A DNA stretch of 64,000 nucleotides from Marinisporobacter balticus (GCF_004345705.1 NZ_SLWV01000004.1:62001-126000); one strand, 5' to 3'. Numbered from the stretch's first letter, positions 7,078-16,128 are shown. Notes: a model not told the origin generated them from the letters alone. Numbers and translations: made by a program.

Positions 7078-8316
7078 ATGGAATACGAAAAGGATCCATA
7101 TAGTCAACAAGAACAAAGGAAAATCAGTGAAGCAGAACAAAGAGCAATTATTGATATACCACGTAGTGATTATGTAGAAAATAATCAACAAAAAAAGCCA
7201 AAAAGAAGAATGAAAAATATAACGCTTATTGTTATTATTTTAATTTCCGCTTTGATGGGTGGTGTCATATCAAGCTATGCCATGCCTGTTTATGTTTTTG
7301 GAAAACTGATCCCTTATCCAAAGAATTATTTTGGTCAAGACATCAAACAAATCATTAATGTAAAACCACAAAACACAGAATTTTTAGTATCTGCTGTGGC
7401 TAAAAAAGCAATGCCGTCTGTTGTAGGTATTACGACTAAAAGTATCCAGACAGATTTTTTCTTTGGAAAGCAAACGTCTAAGGGATTAGGAACAGGGGTT
7501 ATAGTAGATAAGAGAGGATATATACTGACAAATGCACATGTGGTAAATAACGGAGACGTGGAAGAGTTAAATGTACTGTTTGATGATGGAACGAAAAAAG
7601 ATGCAAAAATACTTTGGAATGACCCAGCCCTAGATTTAGCAATTATTCAAGTGGACGGCGTAAATGTAATACCAGCAGATTTAGGCAACTCTGATAATTT
7701 AGAAGTAGGGGAAGTTGCCATTGCAATAGGAAATCCTTTAGGAATGGAGTTCCAAAAAACGGTTACATCAGGGATTGTTAGTGGACTTGAAAGAAGTGTA
7801 GCAGTTAATCAAAATGAGACTATTGAAGATTTAATTCAAACAGATGCTTCTATTAATCCAGGCAACAGTGGGGGGCCACTTTTAAATGCAAAAGGCGAAG
7901 TGATTGGTATTAATACAGCAAAAATTCAATCAGGAGAAGGATTAGGATTTGCAATACCTATTAATATAGCAAAACCTATTGTAGATCAGTTTATTGAAAA
8001 AGGAGAGTTTAGAAAAGTCTATATGGGGATTAAGGGTATGGATGTGAATGTGTTTGAAAGATATACAGGGATTGATTTATCTGCTGATAAAGGGATATAT
8101 GTAGCAGAAGTGTCAAAAAATTCTCCAGCTGCAAAAGCCAATTTAAGAACAGGGGATATTATTATTGGTGTAGATAATAAGGAAATCACAAGTATGACAC
8201 AATTGATAAGAGCGTTATATAAATATAGACCAGAAGATGATTTAACTATTAAAATTTTAAGAAATGAAGAAGAAAAAACACTAAAAATGAAGTTACAGAA
8301 AATACCTCAAAAATAG
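7078..8316 (+). CDS. S1C family (HtrA/DegP-like) serine protease with PDZ domain
   Basis: 412 residues from the ATG at 7078. The GTG at 7066 lies inside the ribosome binding site GAGGTGAC. A cytoplasmic N-terminus of about 55 residues is followed by one membrane segment (ITLIVIILISALMGGVISSYA). The trypsin-like domain has His in ILTNAHVV, Asp in ALDLAIIQ and Ser in INPGNSGGPLL. A C-terminal PDZ domain (GIYVAEVSKNSPAAKANLRTGDII) follows. It degrades or chaperones misfolded envelope proteins. It follows the two-component pair by 100 bp and may be its target. Confidence 0.93.
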   Translation: MEYEKDPYSQQEQRKISEAEQRAIIDIPRSDYVENNQQKKPKRRMKNITLIVIILISALMGGVISSYAMPVYVFGKLIPYPKNYFGQDIKQIINVKPQNTEFLVSAVAKKAMPSVVGITTKSIQTDFFFGKQTSKGLGTGVIVDKRGYILTNAHVVNNGDVEELNVLFDDGTKKDAKILWNDPALDLAIIQVDGVNVIPADLGNSDNLEVGEVAIAIGNPLGMEFQKTVTSGIVSGLERSVAVNQNETIEDLIQTDASINPGNSGGPLLNAKGEVIGINTAKIQSGEGLGFAIPINIAKPIVDQFIEKGEFRKVYMGIKGMDVNVFERYTGIDLSADKGIYVAEVSKNSPAAKANLRTGDIIIGVDNKEITSMTQLIRALYKYRPEDDLTIKILRNEEEKTLKMKLQKIPQK

Positions 8317-8446
8317 GAAAAAGTCAATTTGAATACTAGCTTTTTTTAATTTTATTTTGCCACATTTGAGATCTTTTGGAACGGATATAAAGATAAAAAA
8401 GGTAGCAACCTAATAGTGGGTTCCAAAAAATGAAGGAGGGATTTTC

Positions 8447-8623
8447 ATGGAGATTCGTGAAGGATTAATACCTGCAGCTTTAGGATCGGCTGTTACAGTT
8501 ACAGGAGCAATCATGAAAAGAAAGGATGTGGCACCGATGATTGCTGCAGGAATTGTAGGTTTCGGATTGGCACATATTTTACTTGGAACGGTAGACATGG
8601 TACAACACAATCATCAGAGATAA
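8447..8623 (+). CDS. Small hydrophobic protein of unknown function, 58 aa
   Basis: It starts at the ATG after GAAGGAGGGATTTTC and ends at 8623. Sequence features are an N-terminus MEIREGLIPAALGSAV, a basic turn KRKDV and a second hydrophobic stretch MIAAGIVGFGLAHILLGTV, ending VQHNHQR. Two membrane-associated helices joined by a charged turn are likely. I recall similar short proteins in other Clostridia, sometimes given a misleading asparagine synthase name, but I know of no demonstrated function. It has its own terminator. Confidence 0.75.
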   Translation: MEIREGLIPAALGSAVTVTGAIMKRKDVAPMIAAGIVGFGLAHILLGTVDMVQHNHQR

Positions 8624-8649
8624 AAAGCAAGGGAATTCCCTTGCTTTTT
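8622..8649 (+). terminator. Terminator after the 58-aa gene
   Basis: A twelve-base stem AAAAAGCAAGGG with its complement, loop AATT, ends in TTTTT. The stem begins at the stop codon. Confidence 0.9.
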
Positions 8650-8782
8650 CACTTTGTGGCTATGAAATATAGGGATTGTAAAATGAGAAATAATACAAAT
8701 GTTAGCTAAAGTTTCAATCAATATATTTAAGAAAAATGACAGAGAATAATAATGTAAACTAAATAAAGAAAGGAGAATTATT

Positions 8783-9361
8783 TTGAAAAAGAAAATAAAA
8801 CAAATTTCTATTGTTGTTACTTTTTTAATCTTTGCATCTTTTTTAGCCATAGGATGTGCACCTGCACAAAAACCTGTTCCAAGACAAAATGATTATAATC
8901 CAAATGATACAAACATTGATATGTATGATAAACAAATTACGCAAAGAGAAGGTAATAATTATGGGTTAAATGGAACAAGAGAAGATCTCTATAATAATCA
9001 AAACGTTCCAGACGGATATGAAGATCAGAATTTGACTTATGATAATACTCCAAATAATTTGGGAAATAATCTCGTATTAGAGAGAGAAATTGAAAAAATA
9101 TCAGGCGTAAAAGATGCAGTTGTTGTTGTAGATAATACTACTGCTTATGTAGGAATCGAAACAGATGCAGCAAAAAATATGAATACGAAAGCAATGCAAA
9201 CAAATGTTGCAAATATGATTAAGGATAGAATGCCAAACATAAAAACAGTATCCATTACAACAGAAAGAGATCGTGTAGAAAAATTAAGAGGTTACACGAG
9301 AGATATAACTAGCGGAAAACCTGTAAGAGATTTTATTGATAGAATAAGAGACTTATTTTAA
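8783..9361 (+). CDS. YhcN/YlaJ family sporulation lipoprotein
   Basis: 192 residues with a TTG start after AAAGGAG. The signal peptide ends in the lipobox LAIGC (Cys near residue 25). An Asn/Asp-rich linker with YDKQITQREGN and YNNQNVPDG is followed by the YhcN domain: LEREIEKISGVKDAVVVVDNTTAYVGI, ending with RVEKLRGYTRDITSG. Members are found in the inner spore membrane of Bacillus and are implicated in sporulation or germination. It is a single-gene unit. Confidence 0.88.
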   Translation: MKKKIKQISIVVTFLIFASFLAIGCAPAQKPVPRQNDYNPNDTNIDMYDKQITQREGNNYGLNGTREDLYNNQNVPDGYEDQNLTYDNTPNNLGNNLVLEREIEKISGVKDAVVVVDNTTAYVGIETDAAKNMNTKAMQTNVANMIKDRMPNIKTVSITTERDRVEKLRGYTRDITSGKPVRDFIDRIRDLF

Positions 9362-9364
9362 TAA

Positions 9365-9400
9365 AAAAAAGGTTTCTTGATTTATTGAGAAACCTTTTTT
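9365..9400. terminator. Bidirectional terminator between convergent genes
   Basis: GGTTTCT (9371-9377) pairs with AGAAACC (9388-9394). A-runs precede and T-runs follow, so it serves both the lipoprotein gene and the convergent Met-rich gene. Confidence 0.88.
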
Positions 9401-9407
9401 AAATTTA

Positions 9408-9710
9408 TTACTTACACATACACTGCATAGCGCGCATTCTGCAAGCTTCTGCTTGACACATAGCAGCCATATATTGATGCATATGTTCCATGTAACATAA
9501 CTCTTTCGGATCTTCTTCACACATCATAGGCATTTGAGGACACATAGGCATACCACCCATACCAGGCATACCAGGCATACCAGGCATACCAGGCATACCC
9601 ATCATTGGATAAGGTGTAGGCATGCCACCCATACCAGGCATTTGTGGATACATTGGATATTCGCCACAGTCCATACCATAATCTTTCATGTAATCTTCAT
9701 GCATAGGCAT
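9408..9710 (-). CDS. Met/Pro/Gly-repeat, Cys-rich small protein
   Basis: 100 residues with unusual composition. The N-terminus MPMHEDYMKDYGMDCGEYP is followed by a core of MPG triplets (five copies with MGG variants), then MCPQMPMMCEEDPKELCYMEH and a C-terminal helix rich in Met, Cys and Ala (CQAEACRMRAMQCMCK). Seven cysteines and more than 25 methionines are present, with no signal peptide. The start is supported by AAGGGGGAAATATA. Met- and Cys-rich proteins can bind Cu(I), and Gly/Pro repeats also occur in spore coat proteins. Neither role is proved. Confidence 0.75.
   Translation of the reverse strand: MPMHEDYMKDYGMDCGEYPMYPQMPGMGGMPTPYPMMGMPGMPGMPGMPGMGGMPMCPQMPMMCEEDPKELCYMEHMHQYMAAMCQAEACRMRAMQCMCK
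9561..9596. repeat. Four tandem copies of a 9-bp coding repeat
   Basis: ACCAGGCAT repeats four times without interruption. Read on the minus strand it encodes Met-Pro-Gly. A further copy lies near 9632. Such exact repeats suggest copy-number variation by slippage. Confidence 0.95.
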
Positions 9711-9895
9711 TATATTTCCCCCTTGAAATAAATTTTAGAGTAAGTAATTCTCCTAGTTATAGCATATGCGCATAGGGAGGATAGTGACACATAAAAAAAA
9801 AGACTATAAAACAAATAAAAATATAAGTGAAGGTACCTAAAAAGGAAATAGATTACGTAACCTATATTAGAATAATGAATATGGAGGAGAGCAAA

Positions 9896-10999
9896 ATGAA
9901 AAAAATAATGCGTTCTATTTTAGTATTTACATTGTTATTATCTATGTCAGTCATATCAAGTTATGCCTATGGCGCAAAAGCGTTTACACCACCTGGTTTG
10001 GCAAAAAAAGGAGGATTACCTCCAGGATTAGTAAAAAAAGAGCAGCTTCCCCCTGGATGGGATAAAGGAATTGGCGATATAAACGAATATGAAGAAGCGC
10101 ATACGATTGAAAGAAACCTATTAAAGGGAACTGTAAAAGAAGTAGGAAAAAACATATTAAAAGTTCAAATGAATACAATGCGTATTACATTAGAAATAGT
10201 AAATGATACAGAAATTAAAATTAATGGTGCAAGTGGTGATTTAGAAGATATTCAAGTTGGAGATGAAATAAGTGTTGAAACAGATGAGCTAAAAGGAATA
10301 GTGGAAATTGATGTAACAAATGAAAATAAAGGGCAATTTGTTACAGGAAAATTATTAGACATTAAGAACGAAGATGAAATTGTTTTGAAAGTAAATGATG
10401 CGACCAATGCGTATATGCTAGCGGATGATGTAAAAGTATATATTCAGGGACGTTTAAAGGAATTAGAGGATTTAAAAGAAAATGAAACCATAAAGTTGAA
10501 ATTAGAAAATAATCAAGTGAAAATAATAAGATGGAATCCAGAAGTTTTAATAGAAGATACAACTTTTGAAGGAAAAATATATGTGATTGATAGAGACAAT
10601 GAAGAAATCATCGTGAAAAATGAGGCAACAGCAAAAGTATTTAAACTCAATAAGGATACAATTATAGAAATAGATGGTAATAAAGTAGAATTAAAGGATT
10701 TAGAGAAAGGTATGATGGTGGAAGTATTTGTTGAAGACGATAAAAAAGTGAAAGTGTTAGTACAAACAACAGAACATACATATGAAGGAAGATTAATGAA
10801 AATAGAATCGGGATTACAAAATAAAATAACGATTGAAGTAGATAATGAAACAAAGACGTTTGTAGTAGATGAAGATGTAGAAGTTCAAATAGATGAGGGT
10901 CAAGAAGGTTTCATAGCGCTATTTGATGAAATTGGGCATAAAGTGGAAATAAAAGTATTAGATAATCAGGTTGTGGAAATTGAGGTAGCAGATAAATAA
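9896..10999 (+). CDS. Secreted protein with tandem DUF5666-like beta repeats
   Basis: 367 residues from the ATG at 9896, after TATGGAGGAGAGCAAA. The signal peptide (MRSILVFTLLLSMSVISSYAYG) is followed by a short PPGL/KKGGLPPGL repeat. Then come about four copies of a 60-70-residue beta-rich unit of the form G-x-V/I-x-x-I/V...V...TEI.IDG...L.DL..GD.V.VE. Examples begin near GTVKEVGKNILKV, GKLLDIKNEDEIVL, GKIYVIDRDNEEII and GRLMKIESGLQNKI. The pattern resembles DUF5666/OB-like cell-surface repeats. It is monocistronic and very acidic, and its ligand is unknown. Confidence 0.7.
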   Translation: MKKIMRSILVFTLLLSMSVISSYAYGAKAFTPPGLAKKGGLPPGLVKKEQLPPGWDKGIGDINEYEEAHTIERNLLKGTVKEVGKNILKVQMNTMRITLEIVNDTEIKINGASGDLEDIQVGDEISVETDELKGIVEIDVTNENKGQFVTGKLLDIKNEDEIVLKVNDATNAYMLADDVKVYIQGRLKELEDLKENETIKLKLENNQVKIIRWNPEVLIEDTTFEGKIYVIDRDNEEIIVKNEATAKVFKLNKDTIIEIDGNKVELKDLEKGMMVEVFVEDDKKVKVLVQTTEHTYEGRLMKIESGLQNKITIEVDNETKTFVVDEDVEVQIDEGQEGFIALFDEIGHKVEIKVLDNQVVEIEVADK

Positions 11000-11001
11000 G
11001 A

Positions 11002-11040
11002 AACAAGCTATGATTCAAATTGAATCATAGCTTGTTTTTT
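11002..11040 (+). terminator. Terminator after the secreted repeat protein gene
   Basis: A 17-base inverted repeat AACAAGCTATGATTCAA with its complement is followed by a run of Ts. Confidence 0.92.
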
Positions 11041-11161
11041 TAATAAATCTCTTTTAAAGTATTTCTTTTAAAAATACTAAGTTTTAGTATTATATATGAT
11101 ATAAAAGAAAAAATAAATGGTTTTAACGGTACAATATAGGGAAATATATGAATAAGTATAC

Positions 11162-11190
11162 TTGACAACGAAGAGATAAAGATATATTCT
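11162..11190 (+). promoter_or_regulatory. copA promoter
   Basis: -35 TTGACA (11162-11167), a 17-bp spacer and -10 TATTCT (11185-11190). The predicted start falls just before the CsoR operator. Confidence 0.75.
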
Positions 11191-11201
11191 ATAAACAATA
11201 T

Positions 11202-11218
11202 ATACCCCTAGGGGGTAT
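11202..11218. promoter_or_regulatory. CsoR operator
   Basis: The perfect palindrome ATACCCCTAGGGGGTAT matches the G/C-tract pseudo-palindrome bound by copper-sensing CsoR repressors. It lies 12 bp after the -10 box and 19 bp before copA. CsoR bound here would block transcription until Cu(I) releases it. Confidence 0.88.
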
Positions 11219-11236
11219 TCTGAGAGGAGAGATAGA

Positions 11237-13693
11237 ATGAAATCAGAGATACTTAAAATAAATGGAATGAGTTGTGCAGCTTGTGCAAAAGCATCGGAAA
11301 GAGTTGTAAAGAAATTAGCGGGTGTTGCAGAAGTTCATGTGAATTTTGCTACAGAGAAAATGTCCTTAACATATGATGATACAAAAACAAAACGAGAAGA
11401 TATAAGAGCTGCTGTGAAAAAGGCAGGATATGAAGTGGTTGAGGAGGATAATAATGAGATAACTATTCCTATAGAAGGGATGACCTGCGCAGCTTGCGCT
11501 AGAGCAGTTGATCGTGCGATCAACAAATTAGAAGGAATCGTATCTGTAAACGTAAATATAGCTACAAATAAAGCTACAGTAGTTTATGATACACACAGGG
11601 TAAGAATTTCAGAAATTAAAGGAGCAATTAAAAAAGCAGGATATGTTCCTCTTGAAATTGAGAAAAATAATGAAAAGGATTATGATCGAGAAAAAAAAGA
11701 AAAAGAAATGAATCAATTTAAGAGAAAAGTCATTTTATCAGCAATATTTGCAATACCGCTTTTATATATTGCTATGGGACCTATGATTGGACTTGCATTA
11801 CCAAAGATTATAGATCATTTAGAAAATCCCCTCAATTTTGCAATGATTCAAATCGTTTTTGTACTGCCTGTATTATTTGCAGGAAATAATTTTTATACGA
11901 AAGGATTCCTTGCAATCTTCCGAAGAAGTCCTAATATGGATTCTCTCGTAGCAATGGGTACAGGAGCAGCTGTTTTGTATGGATTTTATGCAACCTATCG
12001 AATTGCTATTGGAGATGTAATGTATGCACATGATTTATATTTTGAATCTGCAGGTGTAATTATTACATTAATATTGCTAGGGAAATATTTAGAAGCTGTA
12101 AGTAAAGGAAAAACATCAGAAGCTATAAAGAAGCTGATGGAATTAGGATCAAAAACAGCAATTGTTTTACAAGAAGAAAAAGAAATAGAAATTCCTATAG
12201 AAGAAGTAGAAGTAGAAGATGTAATTATTATAAAACCAGGAAGTAAAATTCCTGTAGATGGCAAAGTGATAGAAGGAACCACCTTTATTGATGAATCTAT
12301 GTTAACGGGAGAAAGCATTCCAGTAGAGAAAGGAGTAGGAGATCAAGTCGTGGCAGGAAGCATTAATAAACAAGGATTTATTAAATTTAGAGCAACGAAA
12401 GTAGGGAAAGATACTGCACTTGCTCAGATTATAAAATTGGTAGAAGAAGCCCAGGGATCAAAGGCGCCCATTGCAAAAATGGCAGATATTGTTTCAGCCT
12501 ATTTTGTGCCAATCGTATTTATCATTGCTACATTATCATCTATGACTTGGTATATAAGTGGTGAAAGTGGGGTTTTTTCATTAACAATTTTTATTGCAGT
12601 GATGGTAATTGCTTGCCCGTGTGCATTAGGTTTGGCAACACCCACAGCAATTATGGTAGGCACAGGAAAAGGTGCAGAATACGGGGTTTTAATCAAAGGT
12701 GGAGAAGCGTTAGAACGCGCACATAAGATTCAGACAGTCGTGTTTGATAAAACAGGCACAATCACTGAAGGAAGACCAGAAGTAACGGATATTATAACGA
12801 TGGATACGATCGATGAGATGAAACTTCTTCAAATTGCTGCTTCAGCAGAAAAAGGTTCAGAGCATCCTTTAGCAGAAGCAATTGTAAAAGCTTCTGAAAA
12901 AGAAAACCTTCAGATGATAAAAATAGATAAGTTTGAAGCCATTGTAGGATCGGGTATTGAAGTCATCCTTGAAGAGAAAACTGTATTATTAGGAAATAGA
13001 AAACTGATGCAAGATAAAAATATAGATTTGTTAACACTAGAAGAAACATCAAATCAATTGGCAACAGAAGGGAAAACCCCTATGTATATAGCGATCAATG
13101 GAAAAATTGCAGGTATTATAGGGGTAGCGGATGTTATGAAGGAAAATAGTAAAGAAGCTATAAGAAAGATTCATGATATGGGTATAGAAGCCATAATGAT
13201 TACAGGAGATAATAAACTAACAGCAAGAGCCATTGCAAAGCAAGTAGGAATAGATCGTGTTCTTGCGGAAGTGCTTCCACAGGATAAAGCAAATGAAGTG
13301 GAAAAGATACAAAAAGAAGGAAAAGTAGTGGCGATGGTAGGCGATGGTATAAATGATGCACCAGCACTAGCTAGGGCAGATATTGGTATTGCCATAGGAT
13401 CAGGAACCGATGTAGCGATAGAATCAGCAGATATTGTGCTCATGAAAAGTGATTTGATGGATGTACCTACTGCAATCAAACTAAGTAAGCGTACTATCAA
13501 AAATATAAAGCAAAATCTATTTTGGGCATTTTTTTACAATTCCTTGGGGATTCCACTTGCCGCGGGTGTATTTTATGCACTAGGAGGTCCAAAATTAAAT
13601 CCAATGTTTGCGGGCGCAGCTATGTCTTTAAGCTCCGTATCTGTTGTTACGAATGCCTTAAGATTAAAGAAGTTTAAACCCTATAAAAGTTAA
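11237..13693 (+). CDS. copA: Copper-exporting P1B-type ATPase CopA
   Basis: 818 residues. Two N-terminal heavy-metal-associated domains carry GMSCAAC (Cys13, Cys16) and GMTCAAC (Cys84, Cys87). Eight membrane helices follow, with the transport motif CPCALG near residue 459 that selects Cu(I). The cytoplasmic motifs are MLTGES, the phosphorylation site DKTGT near residue 503, SEHPLAEAI and GDGINDAPAL. It pumps Cu(I) out of the cytoplasm. It is the first gene of a copper operon with copZ and csoR, behind a CsoR operator. Length and motifs are complete. Confidence 0.96.
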   Translation: MKSEILKINGMSCAACAKASERVVKKLAGVAEVHVNFATEKMSLTYDDTKTKREDIRAAVKKAGYEVVEEDNNEITIPIEGMTCAACARAVDRAINKLEGIVSVNVNIATNKATVVYDTHRVRISEIKGAIKKAGYVPLEIEKNNEKDYDREKKEKEMNQFKRKVILSAIFAIPLLYIAMGPMIGLALPKIIDHLENPLNFAMIQIVFVLPVLFAGNNFYTKGFLAIFRRSPNMDSLVAMGTGAAVLYGFYATYRIAIGDVMYAHDLYFESAGVIITLILLGKYLEAVSKGKTSEAIKKLMELGSKTAIVLQEEKEIEIPIEEVEVEDVIIIKPGSKIPVDGKVIEGTTFIDESMLTGESIPVEKGVGDQVVAGSINKQGFIKFRATKVGKDTALAQIIKLVEEAQGSKAPIAKMADIVSAYFVPIVFIIATLSSMTWYISGESGVFSLTIFIAVMVIACPCALGLATPTAIMVGTGKGAEYGVLIKGGEALERAHKIQTVVFDKTGTITEGRPEVTDIITMDTIDEMKLLQIAASAEKGSEHPLAEAIVKASEKENLQMIKIDKFEAIVGSGIEVILEEKTVLLGNRKLMQDKNIDLLTLEETSNQLATEGKTPMYIAINGKIAGIIGVADVMKENSKEAIRKIHDMGIEAIMITGDNKLTARAIAKQVGIDRVLAEVLPQDKANEVEKIQKEGKVVAMVGDGINDAPALARADIGIAIGSGTDVAIESADIVLMKSDLMDVPTAIKLSKRTIKNIKQNLFWAFFYNSLGIPLAAGVFYALGGPKLNPMFAGAAMSLSSVSVVTNALRLKKFKPYKS

Positions 13694-13769
13694 AATAGAT
13701 TTAGTGAAGGGTGAACATTTAAACTGAATATTAGAGAAAATTAACACATAATAAGGAGGAAATAAAACA

Positions 13770-13985
13770 ATGAAAATAATAATGAAAATTGAAGGGATGA
13801 GTTGTAACCATTGTGTAAACCATGTAAAAAATGCACTAGAGGAAATTACTGGTGTGAAGACTGTAGAAGTAGATTTACAACGGAAAAATGCTGTGATAGA
13901 ATTAAGTCAAGATGGAGATCATAAGGTATTGAAAGAAGCTGTTGAGGAAGCAGGATATGAGGTAGTAGAAATGGAAGAAATCTAA
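13770..13985 (+). CDS. copZ: Copper chaperone CopZ
   Basis: 71 residues forming one heavy-metal-associated domain. The metal site is EGMSCNHCVNHV (Cys near residues 12 and 15), and the end EEAGYEVVEME is typical of the fold. CopZ delivers Cu(I) to CopA and to CsoR. It is 76 bp downstream of copA with its own AAGGAGGAAAT site, and is followed by a hairpin that may limit csoR expression. Confidence 0.93.
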   Translation: MKIIMKIEGMSCNHCVNHVKNALEEITGVKTVEVDLQRKNAVIELSQDGDHKVLKEAVEEAGYEVVEMEEI

Positions 13986-13989
13986 AACA

Positions 13990-14032
13990 AAAAAGTCTTA
14001 GATAGAGATAAACCCTGTCTAAGGCTTTTTTT
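13990..14032 (+). terminator. Terminator/attenuator between copZ and csoR
   Basis: AGTCTTAGA (13994-14002) pairs with TCTAAGGCT (14018-14026), one G-U pair, followed by seven Ts. csoR starts 24 bp later, so read-through or a separate promoter is needed for it. Confidence 0.75.
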
Positions 14033-14049
14033 ATAGTGGAGGGGATTAT

Positions 14050-14370
14050 ATGGATGAACAAGAGCTATGCTGTTCTGGAGAAATGACAGATAAAAGGCAT
14101 GTGGACCGCCCGGAGAAAGTAAACAATGCATTGATTAAAAGACTTAATAGAATTGAAGGACAAGTAAGAGGGATTAAAGGAATGATTCAAAAAGGGGTTT
14201 ATTGTGATGATGTTTTAATACAGATTGCTGCAGTCCAATCTGCTATGAAGGGTGTGAGTAGACTATTGTTAGAAAGTCACATGCATACCTGCATTATAGA
14301 TAGAATTAAATCTGATGATGAGCAAGTTATTGATGAATTTTTAAAGACCATCGATCGAATAATCAAATAA
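14050..14370 (+). CDS. csoR: Copper-sensing transcriptional repressor CsoR
   Basis: 106 residues, DUF156 family. The Cu(I) ligands are in register with characterised CsoR: Cys52 (GVYCDD), His77 and Cys81 (ESHMHTC), a C-x24-H-x3-C spacing. DNA contacts would come from basic residues of the first helices (KRLNRIEGQVRGIKGM). It represses the operon through the palindrome at 11202. Two additional cysteines (positions 7 and 8) lie in a disordered N-terminal extension. Confidence 0.93.
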   Translation: MDEQELCCSGEMTDKRHVDRPEKVNNALIKRLNRIEGQVRGIKGMIQKGVYCDDVLIQIAAVQSAMKGVSRLLLESHMHTCIIDRIKSDDEQVIDEFLKTIDRIIK

Positions 14371-14397
14371 AAGACGGGGAAATACCCGTCTTTTCTA
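14370..14397. terminator. Terminator after csoR, probably bidirectional
   Basis: AAAGACGGG (14370-14378) pairs with CCCGTCTTT (14385-14393). T-rich tracts lie on both sides. It could also stop the convergent ribH transcript, which ends at 14456. Confidence 0.85.
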
Positions 14398-14455
14398 AAA
14401 AATGATTTCAAAATAAATTTTCTAATCTTGATTATTATTCCAATTGTTTTTGCAA

Positions 14456-14917
14456 TTAAATTTGTTTTAATAAATTTGCCATTTCAATAGCTGTTACAGC
14501 TGCATCGTAGCCTTTATTTCCAGCCTTTGTACCAGCACGTTCAATGGCTTGTTCGATGGTATCTGTTGTAAGTACACCAAATATGACAGGAATCTCTGTT
14601 TCTAAGGATACACTGGCGATACCTTTTGTAACTTCACCAGATACATAATCAAAGTGTGGTGTAGCGCCTCTGATCACAGCACCTAGGCAAATAACCCCAT
14701 CATATTTTTTAGATTTAGCTAATTTTTTTGCTACTAAAGGAATTTCAAAAGCACCTGGAACCCAAGTGATTTCGATGTTTTCTTCATCCACGCCGTGACG
14801 CTTTAGCCCATCTATTGCGCCAGATAATAGCTTTCCGCCAATAAATTCATTAAATCTTCCTACAACAATACCAAATTTTAAACTTTCAGCAATTAATTTA
14901 CCTTCATAGATTTTCAT
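14456..14917 (-). CDS. ribH: 6,7-dimethyl-8-ribityllumazine synthase
   Basis: 153 residues, the usual length. Visible motifs are [34 protein letters not shown] (with the catalytic His in the last) and the nucleotide-binding [23 protein letters not shown]. It condenses 5-amino-6-ribitylaminouracil with dihydroxybutanone phosphate. It is the last gene of the rib operon, two bases after ribBA. Confidence 0.97.
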   Translation of the reverse strand: MKIYEGKLIAESLKFGIVVGRFNEFIGGKLLSGAIDGLKRHGVDEENIEITWVPGAFEIPLVAKKLAKSKKYDGVICLGAVIRGATPHFDYVSGEVTKGIASVSLETEIPVIFGVLTTDTIEQAIERAGTKAGNKGYDAAVTAIEMANLLKQI

Positions 14918-14919
14918 AT

Positions 14920-16128
14920 TTATTCCTCCTCGAATTTTAGCATATGTCCCATTTTTTGTTTTTTTGTTTTTAAATAAAACATATTTTTTTCATTGTGATT
15001 CATTTGAATAGGAACCCTTTCTACAATTTCTAGACCATAACCTGAAAGACCAAAAATTTTTTTTGGATTATTGGTCATTAGTTTTATTTTTTTAATACCT
15101 AAGTCAGAAAGAATCTGCGCACCTATGCCATAATCTCTTAGATCTTCAGGAAAACCTAAAGCTAAGTTGGCCTCTACTGTATCCATTCCTTGATCTTGAA
15201 GCGCGTAAGCTTTTAGTTTATTCATAAGACCGATGCCTCTACCCTCTTGACGCATATATAGAAGGACGCCTCTACCTTCTTTTTCAATACGTTTCATTGC
15301 ATCTGCATATTGCTGGCCACAATCACAACGGATGGACCCGAAAGCATCGCCTGTTAAACATTCTGAATGGACACGAATCAAAACAGGTTCACCATCTGTA
15401 ACATCTCCCTTTACTAAAGCAACATGATGTTCACCGTTTAATTTGTTTTCATAACCAATAATTTTAAAATCGCCATATTTTGTAGGCATACTTGCACTAG
15501 TTATCTGCTTTACGAGTAATTCATTTTTTCTTCTATATGTTATCAAATCAGCAATGGTAATAATTTTTAAATTATGTTTTTTCACATATGGCATCAATTC
15601 AGAAACTCTTGCCATCGTGCCATCTTCATTCATAATCTCACAGATGACACCAGCAGGATAAAAACCTGCAAATCTTGCCAAATCCACTGAAGCTTCGGTA
15701 TGTCCTGATCTTTTTAAAACACCACCTTCTTTTGCTGCTAATGGAAATATATGACCAGGTCTTCTAAAATCGCTAGGGCGTGAAGCTTTATCTAATATTT
15801 TTTTTATGGTGAAAGATCTTTCATGAGCAGAGATTCCAGTAGTTGTTTCCGATGCATCTATAGATACCGTAAAAGCTGTTTCATGGTTATCTGTATTATT
15901 TGTAACCATTTGTGGCATATCAAGTTCTTTTAATCTTTCGCCTATAATCGGCATACAGATTAGACCACGTCCGTACTTTGCCATGAAATTGATTGCTTCA
16001 GGTGTTACGCACTCGGCAGCCATTAGCAAGTCTCCTTCATTTTCTCGATCTTCATCATCTACAACGACGATGATTTTTCCATTTTTGATGTCTTCTATGG
16101 CTTCTTCGATTGTGTTAAATTTATGCAT
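14920..16128 (-). CDS. ribBA: Bifunctional DHBP synthase / GTP cyclohydrolase II
   Basis: 402 residues. Residues 1 to about 200 form the dihydroxybutanone-phosphate synthase, with [16 protein letters not shown] and the [13 protein letters not shown] motif. The C-terminal GTP cyclohydrolase II has the zinc site [17 protein letters not shown] and the RQEGRGIGL motif. Together they provide both branches of riboflavin precursor supply. It is the third gene of the operon, and the start codon follows an AGGTGAT site. Confidence 0.97.
   Translation of the reverse strand: MHKFNTIEEAIEDIKNGKIIVVVDDEDRENEGDLLMAAECVTPEAINFMAKYGRGLICMPIIGERLKELDMPQMVTNNTDNHETAFTVSIDASETTTGISAHERSFTIKKILDKASRPSDFRRPGHIFPLAAKEGGVLKRSGHTEASVDLARFAGFYPAGVICEIMNEDGTMARVSELMPYVKKHNLKIITIADLITYRRKNELLVKQITSASMPTKYGDFKIIGYENKLNGEHHVALVKGDVTDGEPVLIRVHSECLTGDAFGSIRCDCGQQYADAMKRIEKEGRGVLLYMRQEGRGIGLMNKLKAYALQDQGMDTVEANLALGFPEDLRDYGIGAQILSDLGIKKIKLMTNNPKKIFGLSGYGLEIVERVPIQMNHNEKNMFYLKTKKQKMGHMLKFEEE

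Noticed and set aside
9561..9596. Short tandem repeats as a possible CRISPR-like array
   Set aside because: Units are 9 bp with no spacers and are in frame with a coding sequence. No CRISPR array was seen anywhere in the window.
9534..9731. 65-codon ORF encoding a striking HTR repeat
   Set aside because: It is the opposite-strand reading of the MPG-encoding 9-bp repeat, which has the better start, ribosome binding site and terminator.
14400..14455. CAATTG...CAATT hairpin as the ribH terminator
   Set aside because: Stem is weak and without a good T run. The csoR hairpin at 14370 is a better bidirectional stop.
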